A DNA stretch of 64,000 nt from Mycobacterium europaeum (GCF_002102155.1 NZ_LQOU01000025.1:124001-188000), one strand, 5' to 3'; numbered from the stretch's first letter, positions 41,596 to 51,775 are shown. A program made the numbers and translations. Notes: a model not told the origin generated them from the letters alone.

Positions 41596-42906
41596 GTGCG
41601 CACGAACACCCTCACCCAGACTCACGATTCGACCAACCGTGCCGGCCGCAAGGGGCACCGGACGGTGCGCCGGCAGATCCTGCCGCCGGCACTGCACATC
41701 CCCGACTCCGCGGCCGCCTCGGTGTTCCGGGCCGTCCGGCTGCGCGGCCCCGTCGGGCGTGACGTCATCGCCGGCGTCACCTCGCTGAGCATCGCGACGG
41801 TCAACCGCCAGGTCATCGCCCTGCTCGACGCCGGCTTGCTGCGCGAACGCGCGGACCTGGCCGTCGCGGGCGCGATCGGCCGGCCCCGCGTGCCGGTGGA
41901 GGTCAACCACGAACCGTTCGTGACGCTGGGCATCCACGTGGGCGCGCGGACCACCAGCATCGTGGCCACCGACCTGTTCGGTCGCACGCTCGACACCGTC
42001 GAGACACCGACACCGCTGAGCGCCGCCGGGCCCGCGCTGGCGTCGCTGGCCGACAGCGCCGCCCGTTACCTGCGCCGTTGGCATCGGCGCCGCCCGCTGT
42101 GGGTCGGCGTCGCCATCGGTGGCACGGTCGACAGCGCCACCGGGCACGTCGACCACCCGCGGCTGGGTTGGCGGCAGGCGCCGGTCGGCCCGGTCCTGGC
42201 CGACGCGCTGGGGCTGCCCGTCTCGGTGGCCTCCCACGTCGACGCCATGGCCGGGGCCGAGCTGCTGCTCGGCATGCGGCGATTCCTGCCCAGCTCGCCG
42301 ACCAGTCTCTACGTCTACGCGCGCGAGACCGTGGGCTACGCGCTGGTGATCGGTGGACGGGTGCATTGCCCGGCCAGCGGCCCCGGCACCATCGCGGCCC
42401 TGCCGGCCCACTCCGAGCTGCTCGGCGGCACCGGCCAGCTGGAGTCCACGGTCAGCGACGAGGCGGTGCTCGCCGCCGCGCGCCGGCTGCGGATCCTGCC
42501 GTTTTCGCCCGCGGGCCGCGCCAACGCGCCGGCCGCGGGCATCGCCGACCTGCTGCGGCTGGCCCGGGCCGGCAACGACCAGGCCAAAGAGCTGCTGAAC
42601 GAGCGCGGCCGGGTGCTCGGGGAGGCGGTGGCGCTGCTGCGCGACATGCTCAACCCCGACGAGCTGGTGGTCGGCGGGCAGGCCTTCACCGAGTACCCGG
42701 AAGGGATGGCGCACGTGGAGGCGGCGTTCGCCGAGCGCTCGGTGTTGCCCCCGCGCGACATCCGTGTCACCGTCTTCGGCAATCGGGTGCAGGAGTCCGG
42801 CGCGGGCACCGTGTCGCTGGGCGGCCTGTACGCCGACCCGCTCGGTGCGATGCGGCGGGTCGGGGCGCGGCTGCGCGATGTCGCCGCCGACGAGCCGTCC
42901 GCTTAG
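41596..42906 (+). CDS. ROK/NagC-family transcriptional regulator (Rv0485-like)
   Basis: A 436-residue protein: an N-terminal winged HTH ([31 protein letters not shown]) and a ROK sugar-kinase-like domain with [14 protein letters not shown] and a remnant of the nucleotide site. The zinc-binding CxCGxxGC motif of true ROK kinases is not seen, which suggests a regulator only. The M. tuberculosis orthologue activates the pe13-ppe18 pair and affects virulence. The GTG at 41596 was chosen for its AAAGGA site (41585-41590); an upstream frame opens in the promoter region. mshA follows. Confidence 0.88.
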   Translation: MRTNTLTQTHDSTNRAGRKGHRTVRRQILPPALHIPDSAAASVFRAVRLRGPVGRDVIAGVTSLSIATVNRQVIALLDAGLLRERADLAVAGAIGRPRVPVEVNHEPFVTLGIHVGARTTSIVATDLFGRTLDTVETPTPLSAAGPALASLADSAARYLRRWHRRRPLWVGVAIGGTVDSATGHVDHPRLGWRQAPVGPVLADALGLPVSVASHVDAMAGAELLLGMRRFLPSSPTSLYVYARETVGYALVIGGRVHCPASGPGTIAALPAHSELLGGTGQLESTVSDEAVLAAARRLRILPFSPAGRANAPAAGIADLLRLARAGNDQAKELLNERGRVLGEAVALLRDMLNPDELVVGGQAFTEYPEGMAHVEAAFAERSVLPPRDIRVTVFGNRVQESGAGTVSLGGLYADPLGAMRRVGARLRDVAADEPSA

Positions 42907-42965
42907 CGCGAAGTCCTGTGCTGGGCGTTGGGCTCGTGAATGGAGCCTCCTGTAAAGATGACAGA

Positions 42966-44237
42966 GTGCGCCACGATGACGTCTTCCGGCTGAAACCGCG
43001 CCGTGTCGCCGTGTTGGCGGTGCACACCTCACCGCTGGCCCAGCCGGGCACCGGCGACGCCGGGGGCATGAACGTCTACGTGCTGCAAACCGCGTTGCAC
43101 CTGGCGCGCAGGGGCATCGAGGTGGAGATTTTCACCCGGGCCACCGCATCCGCCGACCCGCCGGTCGCGCGGGTGGCGCCCGGCGTGCTGGTGCGCAACG
43201 TGGTGGCGGGGCCGTTCGAGGGCCTGGACAAATACGACCTGCCCACCCAGCTGTGCGCGTTCGCCGCCGGGGTGCTGCGCGCCGAAGCGTCGCACGAACC
43301 GGGCCACTACGACATCGTGCACTCGCATTATTGGCTGTCCGGACAGGTCGGCTGGCTGGCCCGCGACCGCTGGGCGGTGCCGCTGGTGCACACCGCGCAC
43401 ACGCTGGCCGCGGTGAAGAACGCGGCGCTCGCGGCCGGCGACGCGCCAGAGCCGCCACTGCGCACGGTCGGCGAGCAACAGGTCGTCGACGAGTCGGACC
43501 GGCTGATCGTCAACACCGATGACGAAGCCAGGCAACTGATTTCGCTCCACCGCGCCGACCCGGCGCGCATCGACGTCGTCCACCCCGGGGTGGATCTCGA
43601 GGTGTTCCACCCGGGCGACCGCCGGGCGGCCCGGGCCGCGCTGGGGTTGCCGCTCGACGAGGACGTGGTCGCGTTCGTCGGGCGGATCCAGCCGTTGAAG
43701 GCGCCCGACATCGTGTTGCGGGCCGCCGCGCAATTGCCGGGCGTGCGCATCGTGGTGGCCGGCGGCCCGTCGGGCAGCGGCCTGGCGTCCCCGGACGGTC
43801 TGCGGCGGCTGGCCGACGACCTGGGCATCGCGGCGCGGGTGACCTTCCTGCCCCCGCAGTCCCGCACCGACCTGGCCACCCTGTTCCAGGCGGCCAACCT
43901 GGTCGCCGTGCCGAGTTACTCGGAGTCGTTCGGTCTGGTGGCCGTCGAGGCCCAGGCGTGTGGCACTCCGGTGGTCGCCGCCGCGGTCGGCGGCCTGCCG
44001 GTGGCCGTGCGCGACGGGATCACCGGCACGCTGGTGCCCGGCCACGGCGTCGACCGGTGGGCGGACGCCCTGGACCGGCTGCTGCGCCTGCGCGCCCCCC
44101 AGGCCGAGGCGATGAGCCGCGCGGCCGCCGCGCACGCGGCCACCTTCTCCTGGGAGAACACCACCGATGCGCTGCTGGCCAGCTATCGCCGGGCGATCAG
44201 CGGGTACATCGCCGAGCGCCGAGGGGTGGGCGCGTGA
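42966..44237 (+). CDS. mshA: D-inositol-3-phosphate glycosyltransferase MshA
   Basis: A 423-residue GT4-family enzyme that joins UDP-GlcNAc to inositol-3-phosphate, the first step of mycothiol synthesis. Marks are [20 protein letters not shown] at the N-terminus, the GT4 domain with [10 protein letters not shown] and the nucleotide-sugar motif [19 protein letters not shown]. It is shorter at both ends than the 480 residues I recall for M. tuberculosis. GTG at 42966 is chosen; a GTG at 42936 would add ten residues. The YbjN gene overlaps its stop by 4 bp. Confidence 0.95.
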   Translation: MRHDDVFRLKPRRVAVLAVHTSPLAQPGTGDAGGMNVYVLQTALHLARRGIEVEIFTRATASADPPVARVAPGVLVRNVVAGPFEGLDKYDLPTQLCAFAAGVLRAEASHEPGHYDIVHSHYWLSGQVGWLARDRWAVPLVHTAHTLAAVKNAALAAGDAPEPPLRTVGEQQVVDESDRLIVNTDDEARQLISLHRADPARIDVVHPGVDLEVFHPGDRRAARAALGLPLDEDVVAFVGRIQPLKAPDIVLRAAAQLPGVRIVVAGGPSGSGLASPDGLRRLADDLGIAARVTFLPPQSRTDLATLFQAANLVAVPSYSESFGLVAVEAQACGTPVVAAAVGGLPVAVRDGITGTLVPGHGVDRWADALDRLLRLRAPQAEAMSRAAAAHAATFSWENTTDALLASYRRAISGYIAERRGVGA

Positions 44238-44743
44238 CCTCCACCGTGGAGCGGGTGATCGAGGACGCGCTGCAGGCCAGTGGGCTGAAATATTCGAAAC
44301 AAGAGGGGGCCCACGGCGGCCTGTCGGGCCTGGTGGTGGAGCTGCCCGGCGAGCGCAAACTCAAGACCAACACCATCTTGAGCATCGGCGAGCATTCGGT
44401 GCGGGTCGAGGCGTTCGTGTGCCGCAAGCCCGACGAGAACCACGAGGGCGTCTACCGCTTCCTGCTCAGGCGGAACCGCCGCCTCTATGGGGTGGCCTAC
44501 ACCCTGGACAAGGTCGGCGACATCTACCTGGTGGGCCGCATGTCGCTGGCGTCGGTGGACGCCGACGAGATCGACCGAGTGCTCGGACAGGTGCTCGAAG
44601 CGGTGGATTCGGACTTTAATACGTTGCTGGAGTTGGGTTTTCGCTCATCGATCCAGAAAGAATGGGAGTGGCGGGTGTCCCGCGGCGAGTCGCTGAAGAA
44701 CCTCGAGGCGTTCGCTCACCTGATCGACGAAGACGACGAATAA
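44234..44743 (+). CDS. YbjN-domain protein (Rv0487-like)
   Basis: A 169-residue protein with the type III secretion chaperone-like/YbjN fold: [21 protein letters not shown], a strand-rich middle with [25 protein letters not shown], and [29 protein letters not shown]. The GTG overlaps the mshA stop (GTGA), so translation is coupled. The pairing with mshA is conserved in mycobacteria, but no role is proven; relatives are thought to be chaperone-like. gpm1 starts 10 bp after it. Confidence 0.85.
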   Translation: MTSTVERVIEDALQASGLKYSKQEGAHGGLSGLVVELPGERKLKTNTILSIGEHSVRVEAFVCRKPDENHEGVYRFLLRRNRRLYGVAYTLDKVGDIYLVGRMSLASVDADEIDRVLGQVLEAVDSDFNTLLELGFRSSIQKEWEWRVSRGESLKNLEAFAHLIDEDDE

Positions 44744-44753
44744 GCTAGCCGGC

Positions 44754-45503
44754 ATGGGAGACACTGCCACGCTGGTCCTGCTCCGCCACGGCGAGAGCGA
44801 TTGGAATGCCCTGAACCTGTTCACCGGTTGGGTGGACGTCGGGCTGACCGAGAAGGGCCGGGCCGAGGCGGTGCGCAGCGGCGAGCTGCTGGCCGAGCAG
44901 GGCCTGCTGCCCGACGTCCTCTACACGTCGCTGCTGCGCCGGGCGATCACCACCGCGCACCTGGCGCTGGACGCCGCCGACCGGCTGTGGATCCCGGTGC
45001 GGCGCAGCTGGCGACTCAACGAACGGCACTACGGCGCGCTGCAGGGCCTGAACAAGGCGGAGACCAAGGAGCGCTACGGCGACGAGCAGTTCATGACGTG
45101 GCGGCGCAGCTACGACACGCCGCCGCCCCCGATCGAGAAGGGCAGCCAGTTCAGCCAGGACACCGACCCGCGGTACGCCAACATCGGCGGCGGCCCGCTG
45201 ACCGAATGCCTGGCCGACGTGGTGGTCCGGTTTCTGCCGTACTTCACCGACGTCATCGTCCCCGACCTGCGCAGCGGCAAGACGGTGTTGATCGTCGCGC
45301 ACGGCAATTCATTGCGAGCCCTGGTCAAATACCTCGACGGGATGTCCGACGACGACGTCGTCGGGCTGAACATTCCGACCGGGGTTCCGCTGCGCTACGA
45401 CCTGGACGCCGACCTGAAGCCGGTGGTGCCGGGCGGTACCTACCTCGACCCGGAGGCGGCCGCAGCGGGCGCGGCGGCCGTCGCCAACCAGGGACGCGGC
45501 TGA
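44754..45503 (+). CDS. gpm1: 2,3-bisphosphoglycerate-dependent phosphoglycerate mutase
   Basis: A 249-residue glycolytic enzyme that interconverts 3- and 2-phosphoglycerate through a phosphohistidine. [10 protein letters not shown] holds the phosphorylated His, [17 protein letters not shown] the conserved Glu and substrate residues, and [10 protein letters not shown] the second His. In M. tuberculosis a LysE-type exporter gene (Rv0488) lies between the YbjN gene and gpm1; it is absent here. senX3-regX3 follows. Confidence 0.96.
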   Translation: MGDTATLVLLRHGESDWNALNLFTGWVDVGLTEKGRAEAVRSGELLAEQGLLPDVLYTSLLRRAITTAHLALDAADRLWIPVRRSWRLNERHYGALQGLNKAETKERYGDEQFMTWRRSYDTPPPPIEKGSQFSQDTDPRYANIGGGPLTECLADVVVRFLPYFTDVIVPDLRSGKTVLIVAHGNSLRALVKYLDGMSDDDVVGLNIPTGVPLRYDLDADLKPVVPGGTYLDPEAAAAGAAAVANQGRG

Positions 45504-45554
45504 CGCACGTCACAGTCTTGGGCAATATCCATAGGCCTGTTTGCCGAACATCGC

Positions 45555-45574
45555 GTGAACGGCAGTGGAACACC
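45555..45574 (+). promoter_or_regulatory. PHO-box-like repeats upstream of senX3
   Basis: GTGAACGGCA and GTGGAACACC are tandem GTG(G)AAC units about 90 bp before senX3, with further GTTC-containing units at 45609 and 45627. RegX3 is known to bind GTTCA/TGAAC repeats and to autoregulate this operon; the exact sites cannot be fixed by eye. Confidence 0.35.
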
Positions 45575-45654
45575 TGAAGCGCAGGGTGTGACTTGTTCGA
45601 TTTTGGCCTCGTTCCGCTAGGGCTGCGTTCAGGAAGATTTGTAGGATTTGCTAT

Positions 45655-46875
45655 GTGACTGTGTTCTCGGCGCTGTTGCTGGCCGGGGTGTTGTCCGTGC
45701 TGGGACTGGCCGTCGGTGTAGCGGCCGGGACCCGGCTGTCCCCGAAAGCGGCCCAGCGCCGGCAGCGAGTCAGCACGGAATGGACCGGGATCACCGTCGC
45801 GCAGATGCTGCAGCGCATCGTCGCCCTGATGCCGCTGGGTGTCGCGGTGGTGGATTCCCACCGCGACGTCGTCTACCTCAATGATCGGGCCAGGGAACTG
45901 GGCCTGGTGCGCGATCGGCAGCTCGATGATCAGGCGTGGGAGGCGGCGCAGCGGGCGCTCGGGGGCATCGACGTCGAATTCGATCTGCGGCCGGCCAAAC
46001 GGGCGGCGGGCCGGTCCGGGCTGTCGGTGCACGGGCAGGCCCGGTTGCTCAGCGAAGAAGACCGCCGGTTCGCCGTCGTGTTCGCCCACGACCAGTCCGA
46101 CTATGCGCGCATGGAAGCCACCAGGCGCGATTTCGTGGCCAACGTCAGCCACGAGCTCAAGACCCCGGTTGGCGCCATGGCGTTGCTCGCCGAGGCCCTG
46201 CTGGCGTCGGCGGACGACCCCGAAACCGTTCGCCGGTTCGCCGAGAAGGTGCTGGTCGAGGCCAACCGGCTGGGGGACATGGTCGCCGAGCTGATCGAGC
46301 TGTCGCGCCTGCAGGGCGCGGAGCGGTTGCCCAACGTCACCGAGGTCGACGTGGACACCGTTGTGTCGGAAGCGATTTCACGTCACAAGGTGGGCGCCGA
46401 CAACGCCCACATCGAGATTCGCACCGATGCGCCCAGCGGCCTGCGGGTGCTGGGCGACGAAACGCTTCTGGTCACCGCGTTGGCCAACCTGGTGTCCAAC
46501 GCGATCGCCTATTCGCCGCCCGGTTCGCCGGTTTCGATCAGTCGACGCCGCCGCGGCGACAACATCGAGATCGCCGTTACCGACCGCGGCATCGGGATCG
46601 CGCTGGAGGATCAGGAGCGCGTCTTCGAGCGGTTCTTCCGGGGGGACAAGGCACGCTCGCGCGCCACTGGCGGTAGCGGGCTGGGCCTGGCCATCGTCAA
46701 ACACGTCGCGGCCAACCACAACGGCAGCATCGGAGTGTGGAGCAAGCCGGGGACGGGATCCACCTTCACGCTGTCGATTCCGGCCTACCGGGACGAGGAC
46801 GAACAACCCGATCAACCGCAGGGTCGCGACGTGCGGCCCAACAGGTCACAACGAGAGGAAGAACTAAGTCGATGA
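45655..46875 (+). CDS. senX3: Sensor histidine kinase SenX3
   Basis: A 406-residue membrane sensor of phosphate limitation that also takes part in redox and persistence responses. One N-terminal membrane helix ([22 protein letters not shown]), a PAS-like domain (residues 45-150), H-box [12 protein letters not shown] with phosphorylated His166, N-box [11 protein letters not shown], then DRGIGI and [10 protein letters not shown] for ATP binding. The frame ends REEELSR-TGA inside the MIRU-like element; the start of the small ORF overlaps this stop (ATGA). regX3 is 73 bp downstream. Confidence 0.97.
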   Translation: MTVFSALLLAGVLSVLGLAVGVAAGTRLSPKAAQRRQRVSTEWTGITVAQMLQRIVALMPLGVAVVDSHRDVVYLNDRARELGLVRDRQLDDQAWEAAQRALGGIDVEFDLRPAKRAAGRSGLSVHGQARLLSEEDRRFAVVFAHDQSDYARMEATRRDFVANVSHELKTPVGAMALLAEALLASADDPETVRRFAEKVLVEANRLGDMVAELIELSRLQGAERLPNVTEVDVDTVVSEAISRHKVGADNAHIEIRTDAPSGLRVLGDETLLVTALANLVSNAIAYSPPGSPVSISRRRRGDNIEIAVTDRGIGIALEDQERVFERFFRGDKARSRATGGSGLGLAIVKHVAANHNGSIGVWSKPGTGSTFTLSIPAYRDEDEQPDQPQGRDVRPNRSQREEELSR

Positions 46876-46949
46876 CCCGCGCGTACGACGATGCAGTGGG
46901 GGTACCGCCCGCTTGCGGGGGACGAAGCGATGAGGAGAAGTCGCGCTGA
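46872..46949 (+). CDS. MIRU-like linker encoding a 25-residue peptide
   Basis: The 73-bp space between senX3 and regX3 is one open frame: the ATG at 46872 overlaps the senX3 stop as ATGA, and its TGA (46947-46949) overlaps the regX3 ATG in the same way. The DNA (MTRAYDDA... coding end, hairpin CCGC-CCGCTTG-CGGG, then GACGAAGCGATGAGGAG) closely resembles the MIRU unit known at this place in M. tuberculosis, present here once. The frame may serve only to carry ribosomes from senX3 to regX3; a stable peptide is not shown. Confidence 0.6.
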   Translation: MTRAYDDAVGVPPACGGRSDEEKSR

Positions 46950-47632
46950 TGACCAGTGTGCTGATCGTGGAGGATGAGGAGTCGCTGGCCGATCCGCTGG
47001 CATTCCTGTTGCGCAAGGAGGGCTTCGAGGCCACGGTCGTGACCGATGGACAAGCCGCCCTGGCCGAGTTCGATCGTGGCGGCGCCGACATCGTGCTGCT
47101 CGACCTGATGCTGCCCGGCATGTCCGGGACCGATGTGTGCAAGCAGCTGCGTGCGCGCTCCAGCGTGCCGGTGATCATGGTGACCGCGCGCGACAGCGAG
47201 ATCGACAAGGTCGTCGGGCTGGAGCTCGGCGCCGACGACTACGTGACCAAGCCCTATTCGGCGCGCGAGTTGATCGCCCGGATCCGCGCGGTGCTGCGCC
47301 GTGGCGGTGACGACGACTCGGAGATCAGCGATGGTGTGCTGGAGTCCGGCCCGGTGCGGATGGACGTCGAGCGACACGTCGTCTCGGTCAACGGCGACAC
47401 AATCACCTTGCCGCTCAAGGAGTTCGACCTGCTCGAGTACCTGATGCGCAACAGTGGCCGGGTGCTGACCCGCGGGCAGTTGATCGACCGGGTGTGGGGC
47501 GCGGACTACGTCGGCGACACCAAGACGCTCGACGTGCACGTCAAGCGGTTGCGGTCGAAGATCGAAGCCGACCCGGCCAACCCCGTCCACCTGGTCACCG
47601 TGCGAGGGCTCGGCTACAAGCTGGAGGGCTAG
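46949..47632 (+). CDS. regX3: Response regulator RegX3
   Basis: A 227-residue OmpR/PhoB-type regulator. Receiver domain with acidic pocket EDEES, phosphorylated Asp52 (LLDLMLPG), Thr and Lys (ADDYVTKPYS); then a winged helix with DRVWGADYVGDTKTLDVHVKRLRSKIE. SenX3 is its kinase. It controls phosphate uptake and ESX-5 secretion in mycobacteria. The ATG at 46949 overlaps the stop of the linker ORF. Confidence 0.98.
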   Translation: MTSVLIVEDEESLADPLAFLLRKEGFEATVVTDGQAALAEFDRGGADIVLLDLMLPGMSGTDVCKQLRARSSVPVIMVTARDSEIDKVVGLELGADDYVTKPYSARELIARIRAVLRRGGDDDSEISDGVLESGPVRMDVERHVVSVNGDTITLPLKEFDLLEYLMRNSGRVLTRGQLIDRVWGADYVGDTKTLDVHVKRLRSKIEADPANPVHLVTVRGLGYKLEG

Positions 47633-47725
47633 TTCGGGGGCCCACCGGCCCGCGCTGGCCCGGCGGAGTTGTCGCCGCTTTCTTGCAGGAAGTGGTGAGT
47701 CCGTTGATTTGGTGCAAAGCGCGGA

Positions 47726-47944
47726 TTACCGCGCCGCCTTGTCGCCTTTATGGCGAGCCTTGTCTTTCGCATGGGTTGAGCAGCAATGCGTCAGATCGCA
47801 ATGGAACCGGTCACTGCATTCATGCGAACAATAAATTGACGCGGCCGGAAGCCAGCCGGGATCGGACAGGTCGCGCCGTCGGTCGTCGGGATCGAAGGTG
47901 TGGCCGCAATGCACGCAGGTCTTGACCTTGGTCTTGGTAGCCAT
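47726..47944 (-). CDS. Small Cys-rich (zinc-ribbon-like) protein
   Basis: A 72-residue protein with a CxxC at Cys10/Cys13 (TCVHCGHTFDPDD) and CxxxC at Cys39/Cys43 (YCSHECSDRFHC), plus Cys49, Cys54, Cys55 and His58. The first two pairs fit a zinc ribbon. The ATG at 47944 opens with a Lys-rich stretch (MATKTKVK). It lies alone between regX3 and mmpS, on the opposite strand. I do not know a named family. The cysteine spacing argues against a chance frame, and the codon choice looks normal. Confidence 0.6.
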   Translation of the reverse strand: MATKTKVKTCVHCGHTFDPDDRRRDLSDPGWLPAASIYCSHECSDRFHCDLTHCCSTHAKDKARHKGDKAAR

Positions 47945-48386
47945 GTCGGTCAGGGTACGCGCCGTGACGTCAAATTTATGCCGGTTCCAGATGGACGGCG
48001 GAGATCGACGACTCGCAAAAACTCCCGGTGTGCAATTCGACCGAAATGGTCTGCGCCAGCGAATTGCTTTCGGAAACTAACTCAGCCGTAGCCCATTGTC
48101 GCTTGCGACGCAATTCGGCACGACCGGCGCGGTACCTCAATGAAATCGACGAAGCCACAGGTCAATAGGCGGCAAATCGGCTCCGGGTGGCGAAAAGACC
48201 TGTCGCGCAAAACCGTTTGATGCACGAGGGGGTGCCGTGCCGTCGGGCGTCGCCTCGTGCTGCGCACACGCAGGAATTAATTCGGCGGCCAAGGCGTTCG
48301 CCTAGCCGTGGCTCTCGCGACGAAATGCCCGAACGGATGAAGTGTCCTAGCATCGGCCCGTCGGGCAATCACGATCGGAGAGAACG
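47945..48386. other. AT-richer intergenic stretch before the second mmpS
   Basis: 442 bp without a convincing gene. It is less GC-rich than its surroundings around 47970-48190. It holds an 8-bp inverted repeat GCACGAGG/CCTCGTGC (48222-48229 and 48253-48260). TAGCAT at 48348-48353 may be the -10 box of the mmpS-mmpL pair. Base composition unlike the flanks suits an insertion or a long regulatory region. Confidence 0.5.
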
Positions 48387-48812
48387 GTGTTGACCCTTCT
48401 CAGACGGGCATGGGTTCCGCTCGTCGTGGTGGTGGCAGTCATCGTCGGCGGCGTCGCGGTGGACCGCCTCAACGGCGTCTTCCCGGGGCCCGGGCTGCCC
48501 AAGCCCGATCCGCGGGATGCGACCCCGCCGTACGCGGCCAAGACCGCCATCTACGAAATCCTGGGACCGCCCGGGACGACCGGCGTCGTCAACTGGATGG
48601 ACGCCGACGCACAACCGCGGAAGGCGAGCTTCACCACGTTGCCGTGGTCGCAGACCATCGTCGCCCAGATGCCGGGCATATTCGCCTACGTCGTCGCCCA
48701 GGGTGACAGCCCGTCCCTCGGCTGCCGGATCACCGTCGACGGCAAACTGGTCGATCAACACCAGGTCGACACGCGTGATGCCCAGGTTTCCTGCTTGGAC
48801 AAGTCCGCGTGA
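48387..48812 (+). CDS. MmpS-family transport accessory protein (second copy)
   Basis: A 141-residue protein with one N-terminal membrane helix (AWVPLVVVVAVIVGGVAV), then RLNGVFPGPG and the MmpS beta domain (TAIYEILGPPGTTGVVNWMD) ending SCLDKSA. It lacks the long cytoplasmic tail of the first copy. The GTG at 48387 has GGAG six bases before. It overlaps mmpL by 4 bp (GTGA). No pair is expected here from the M. tuberculosis gene order. Its partner is the MmpL downstream. Confidence 0.92.
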   Translation: MLTLLRRAWVPLVVVVAVIVGGVAVDRLNGVFPGPGLPKPDPRDATPPYAAKTAIYEILGPPGTTGVVNWMDADAQPRKASFTTLPWSQTIVAQMPGIFAYVVAQGDSPSLGCRITVDGKLVDQHQVDTRDAQVSCLDKSA

Positions 48813-51775
48813 CCGACGGCACCAGCGACACGGACGAAATCCCCGTCGCCCCGCGCACCGACGTTGAGCACAAACCGCGTCTGGCCCGCACCATCCGCAT
48901 CCTGGCGCTGCCGATCGTCGTGTTCTGGGTACTGATCGCGGTCGGGGTCAACGTCTTCGTCCCCCAGTTGGAGAAGGTCGCCGAGGAAGTGTCGGTGCCG
49001 CTCTCGCCCTCCGACGCGCCGTCGGTGACCGGGATGAAGCACATCGGGGAGAAGTTCAAGGAGTACGACTCCGACAACCTCGTCCTGGTGACCCTGGTCG
49101 GTGACAAACCTCTCGGCGAGGACGCTCACCGGTATTACGACGCGTTGGTCAAGAAGCTGCAACAGGACACCCAGCACGTCGAGCACGCGCTGAATTTCTG
49201 GGGGCAGCGATTCACGTCCTCGGGGGTCGAGAGCTATGACCACAAGGCCGCCTACGTCCAGGTCAACCTGCGCGGCGACCAGGGCGGCGCCGTCGGCGAC
49301 AAGTCGGTTGCCTCGGTACGCAAAATCGTTGCGGACTCCAAGCCGCCGCCGGGGGTCAAAGCGTATGTCGCCGGTCAGGGAGCCCTGACCGCCGACACGA
49401 TCGTCGTCGGCGATGCGAGTCTGGCCAAGATGACGATCATCACCATCGTCATCATCGCGATCATGCTGATGTTCGTCTATCGATCCATCGGCACCGTGCT
49501 GCTGACGATGGTCATCCTGTTCGTCGGACTGGCCACCGGCCGAGGCGTGGTGGCGCTGCTGGGCGAAACCGGCATCATGGGGCTGTCGACTTTCGCCGTC
49601 AACTTGCTGACGGCGCTGGCCATCGCGGCGGGTACCGACTACGCGATATTCATGGTGGGCCGCTACCAGGAGGGTCGCGAACGGGGCCTGGACCGCGAAG
49701 CCGCTTACTACGACACCTTCGCCGGGGTCACCAAGGTGGTGCTGGGCTCGGGTTTGACGATTGTCGGGGCGCTGGCGTGTCTGAAGTTCACCCGGCTGCC
49801 CTACTTCAGTTCGCTGGCGTTTCCGTGCGCGGTGGGTCTGCTGGTTGTCGTGGCCGCCGGGGTGACCCTGACGCCGGCCCTGATCGTGGTCGCGAGCGGT
49901 TTCGGCCTTTTCGATCCGAAACGAAAGTTCAACTACACCCGCTGGCGCCGCCTGGCGACGGCCATCGTGCGGTGGCCGGCGCCCATCCTCGCCACGTCCG
50001 TCATCCTGGCGATCGTCGGCGCCCTGGGGTTGATGGGTTTCACCCCCCGATACAACGACCTGTACTACCTGCCGCAGAGCGCGTCCTCAGTGCAGGCGTA
50101 CACCGCGGCCGATCGGCACTTCACCCAGGCCCGTCTGAATCCGGACCTGCTGATGATCGAATCGGACCACGATCTGCGCAACCCCACCGACATGCTGGTC
50201 CTGGACAAGGTTGCCGGCGCCATCTTCCGGGTGCCCGGGATCGAACGGGTGCAGAGCATCACCAGACCGCTTGGCCCACCAATCCAAGACGGATCCGTTC
50301 CGTTCCAGCTCAGTGTGCAGAGCGCGCCCATCCGCGACAACCTCACTTACCTGAAGGCCCGTGTCGGCGACATCAAGAAGATCACCGGTTTTCTCGACAC
50401 TCAGATAGCCCTGTTGGAGCGCCAGTACGCCGTGACCCAGAAGCTCGCGAACGCCGCGGACGACAGCTCGAAAACGACGGGGGAGACGGCGGCCATCACG
50501 GACGAGATCCGGGACCATATCGCGGATTTCGACGATTTTTGGAGACCGATTCGCAGTTACTTCTACTGGGAGAGGCATTGCTACGACGTCCCCATCTGCT
50601 GGTCGCTACGAAGCCTGTTCGACGCGCTGGACGGGTTCGATCAGCTGGCCGAGAAGTTCCACGCCCTCACTAGCGACCTCACCAACACGGCGACGGCCAC
50701 GCGCGAGTTGCTGGCGATCATTCCCGAGAATATCGCTGTCTCGAAGTCGATCCGGGATACGACGCTGACGATCTACAGCTCGTTCGACAGTTTGATCGAT
50801 CAGTTCGACCGGCTGACCGACACGAACGCCGTAATGGGCAAGTCGTTCAACGACTCTCAGGTGGAGAGCCTGTTCTACCTGCCGCCCGAGATCTTCGGCA
50901 ACCCGGACTTCCAGTTGGGGTTGCGCTTGATGGTGTCGCCGGACGGCAAAGCCGCTCGCTTCATCATCACCCACGCAGTGGATCCGGCGACAACGAAGGG
51001 CATCGCGTCCGTCGACCAGGAGCGCCAAGCGGCCAAGGAGGCGCTGAAGCTCACCTCGTTGGAGAATGCCGACATCTACCTCGGCGGGACGGCCGCGACG
51101 TTCTACGACATCGCCAACGGCGCCAAATATGACCTGATGATCGCAGCGGTCGCATCGATCGTGCTCATCTTCATCATCATGGTCATCGTCACCCGCGCTC
51201 TGGTCGCTGCCGGCGTCATCGTCGGCACGATCGTCATGTCGCTGGGGGCCGCCTTCGGGTTTTCGACACTGATCTGGCAGCACCTCGGTGGGTTCCAGCT
51301 GCACTGGGTAGCAACGGAATTCGCGTTGATTGTGCTCTTGGCGGTGGGGTCCGACTACAACCTGATGCTGGTGTCGCGCATCGAGGAGGAGATCGGGGCC
51401 GGCCTGAAAACGGGGCTCATCCGCGGCATGGGGGTCACCGGCCCGGTGGTGACTGCCGCCGGTGTGGTGTTCGCCGTCACGATGGGCGCGATGATCACCA
51501 GCGATCTGCGGGCGATTGGCCAATTCGGCACGACGATCGGCATCGGCCTGCTGTTCGACACCTTCGTCGTGCGATCGCTCATCACGCCGTCGATCATGAC
51601 GGTGATGGGACGCTGGTTCTGGTGGCCGAAACGGGTACGGGTGCGCCCGGCCAGCCTGATGCTTCGCTCCGTCGGGCCGCGCCCGCTGGTGCGTGCGTTG
51701 TTGCATCAGCCGCGGCACGGGGTCGCGGCGGATTCGCAGGCGCAGCACGCGACGAGTGTGACCCCTGGGCATTAG
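48809..51775 (+). CDS. MmpL-family RND transporter (second copy)
   Basis: A 988-residue RND pump with 12 predicted membrane helices. The proton-relay pairs are GTDYA (Asp277) and GSDYN (Asp849). It has the long helical hairpin region (YLKARVGDIKKITGFLDTQI and on) of the MmpL4/5 group and is a diverged paralogue of the MmpL at 11.6 kb, with which it shares HCYDIP/VCW-type and WFWWP motifs. It likely exports a lipid or siderophore-like substrate with the MmpS upstream. No regulator gene is adjacent. Confidence 0.92.
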   Translation: MTDGTSDTDEIPVAPRTDVEHKPRLARTIRILALPIVVFWVLIAVGVNVFVPQLEKVAEEVSVPLSPSDAPSVTGMKHIGEKFKEYDSDNLVLVTLVGDKPLGEDAHRYYDALVKKLQQDTQHVEHALNFWGQRFTSSGVESYDHKAAYVQVNLRGDQGGAVGDKSVASVRKIVADSKPPPGVKAYVAGQGALTADTIVVGDASLAKMTIITIVIIAIMLMFVYRSIGTVLLTMVILFVGLATGRGVVALLGETGIMGLSTFAVNLLTALAIAAGTDYAIFMVGRYQEGRERGLDREAAYYDTFAGVTKVVLGSGLTIVGALACLKFTRLPYFSSLAFPCAVGLLVVVAAGVTLTPALIVVASGFGLFDPKRKFNYTRWRRLATAIVRWPAPILATSVILAIVGALGLMGFTPRYNDLYYLPQSASSVQAYTAADRHFTQARLNPDLLMIESDHDLRNPTDMLVLDKVAGAIFRVPGIERVQSITRPLGPPIQDGSVPFQLSVQSAPIRDNLTYLKARVGDIKKITGFLDTQIALLERQYAVTQKLANAADDSSKTTGETAAITDEIRDHIADFDDFWRPIRSYFYWERHCYDVPICWSLRSLFDALDGFDQLAEKFHALTSDLTNTATATRELLAIIPENIAVSKSIRDTTLTIYSSFDSLIDQFDRLTDTNAVMGKSFNDSQVESLFYLPPEIFGNPDFQLGLRLMVSPDGKAARFIITHAVDPATTKGIASVDQERQAAKEALKLTSLENADIYLGGTAATFYDIANGAKYDLMIAAVASIVLIFIIMVIVTRALVAAGVIVGTIVMSLGAAFGFSTLIWQHLGGFQLHWVATEFALIVLLAVGSDYNLMLVSRIEEEIGAGLKTGLIRGMGVTGPVVTAAGVVFAVTMGAMITSDLRAIGQFGTTIGIGLLFDTFVVRSLITPSIMTVMGRWFWWPKRVRVRPASLMLRSVGPRPLVRALLHQPRHGVAADSQAQHATSVTPGH

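Noticed and set aside
48187..48393. Short open frames before the second mmpS
   Set aside because: They have no ribosome site and a composition unlike neighbouring genes; the strongest start in the area is the mmpS GTG.
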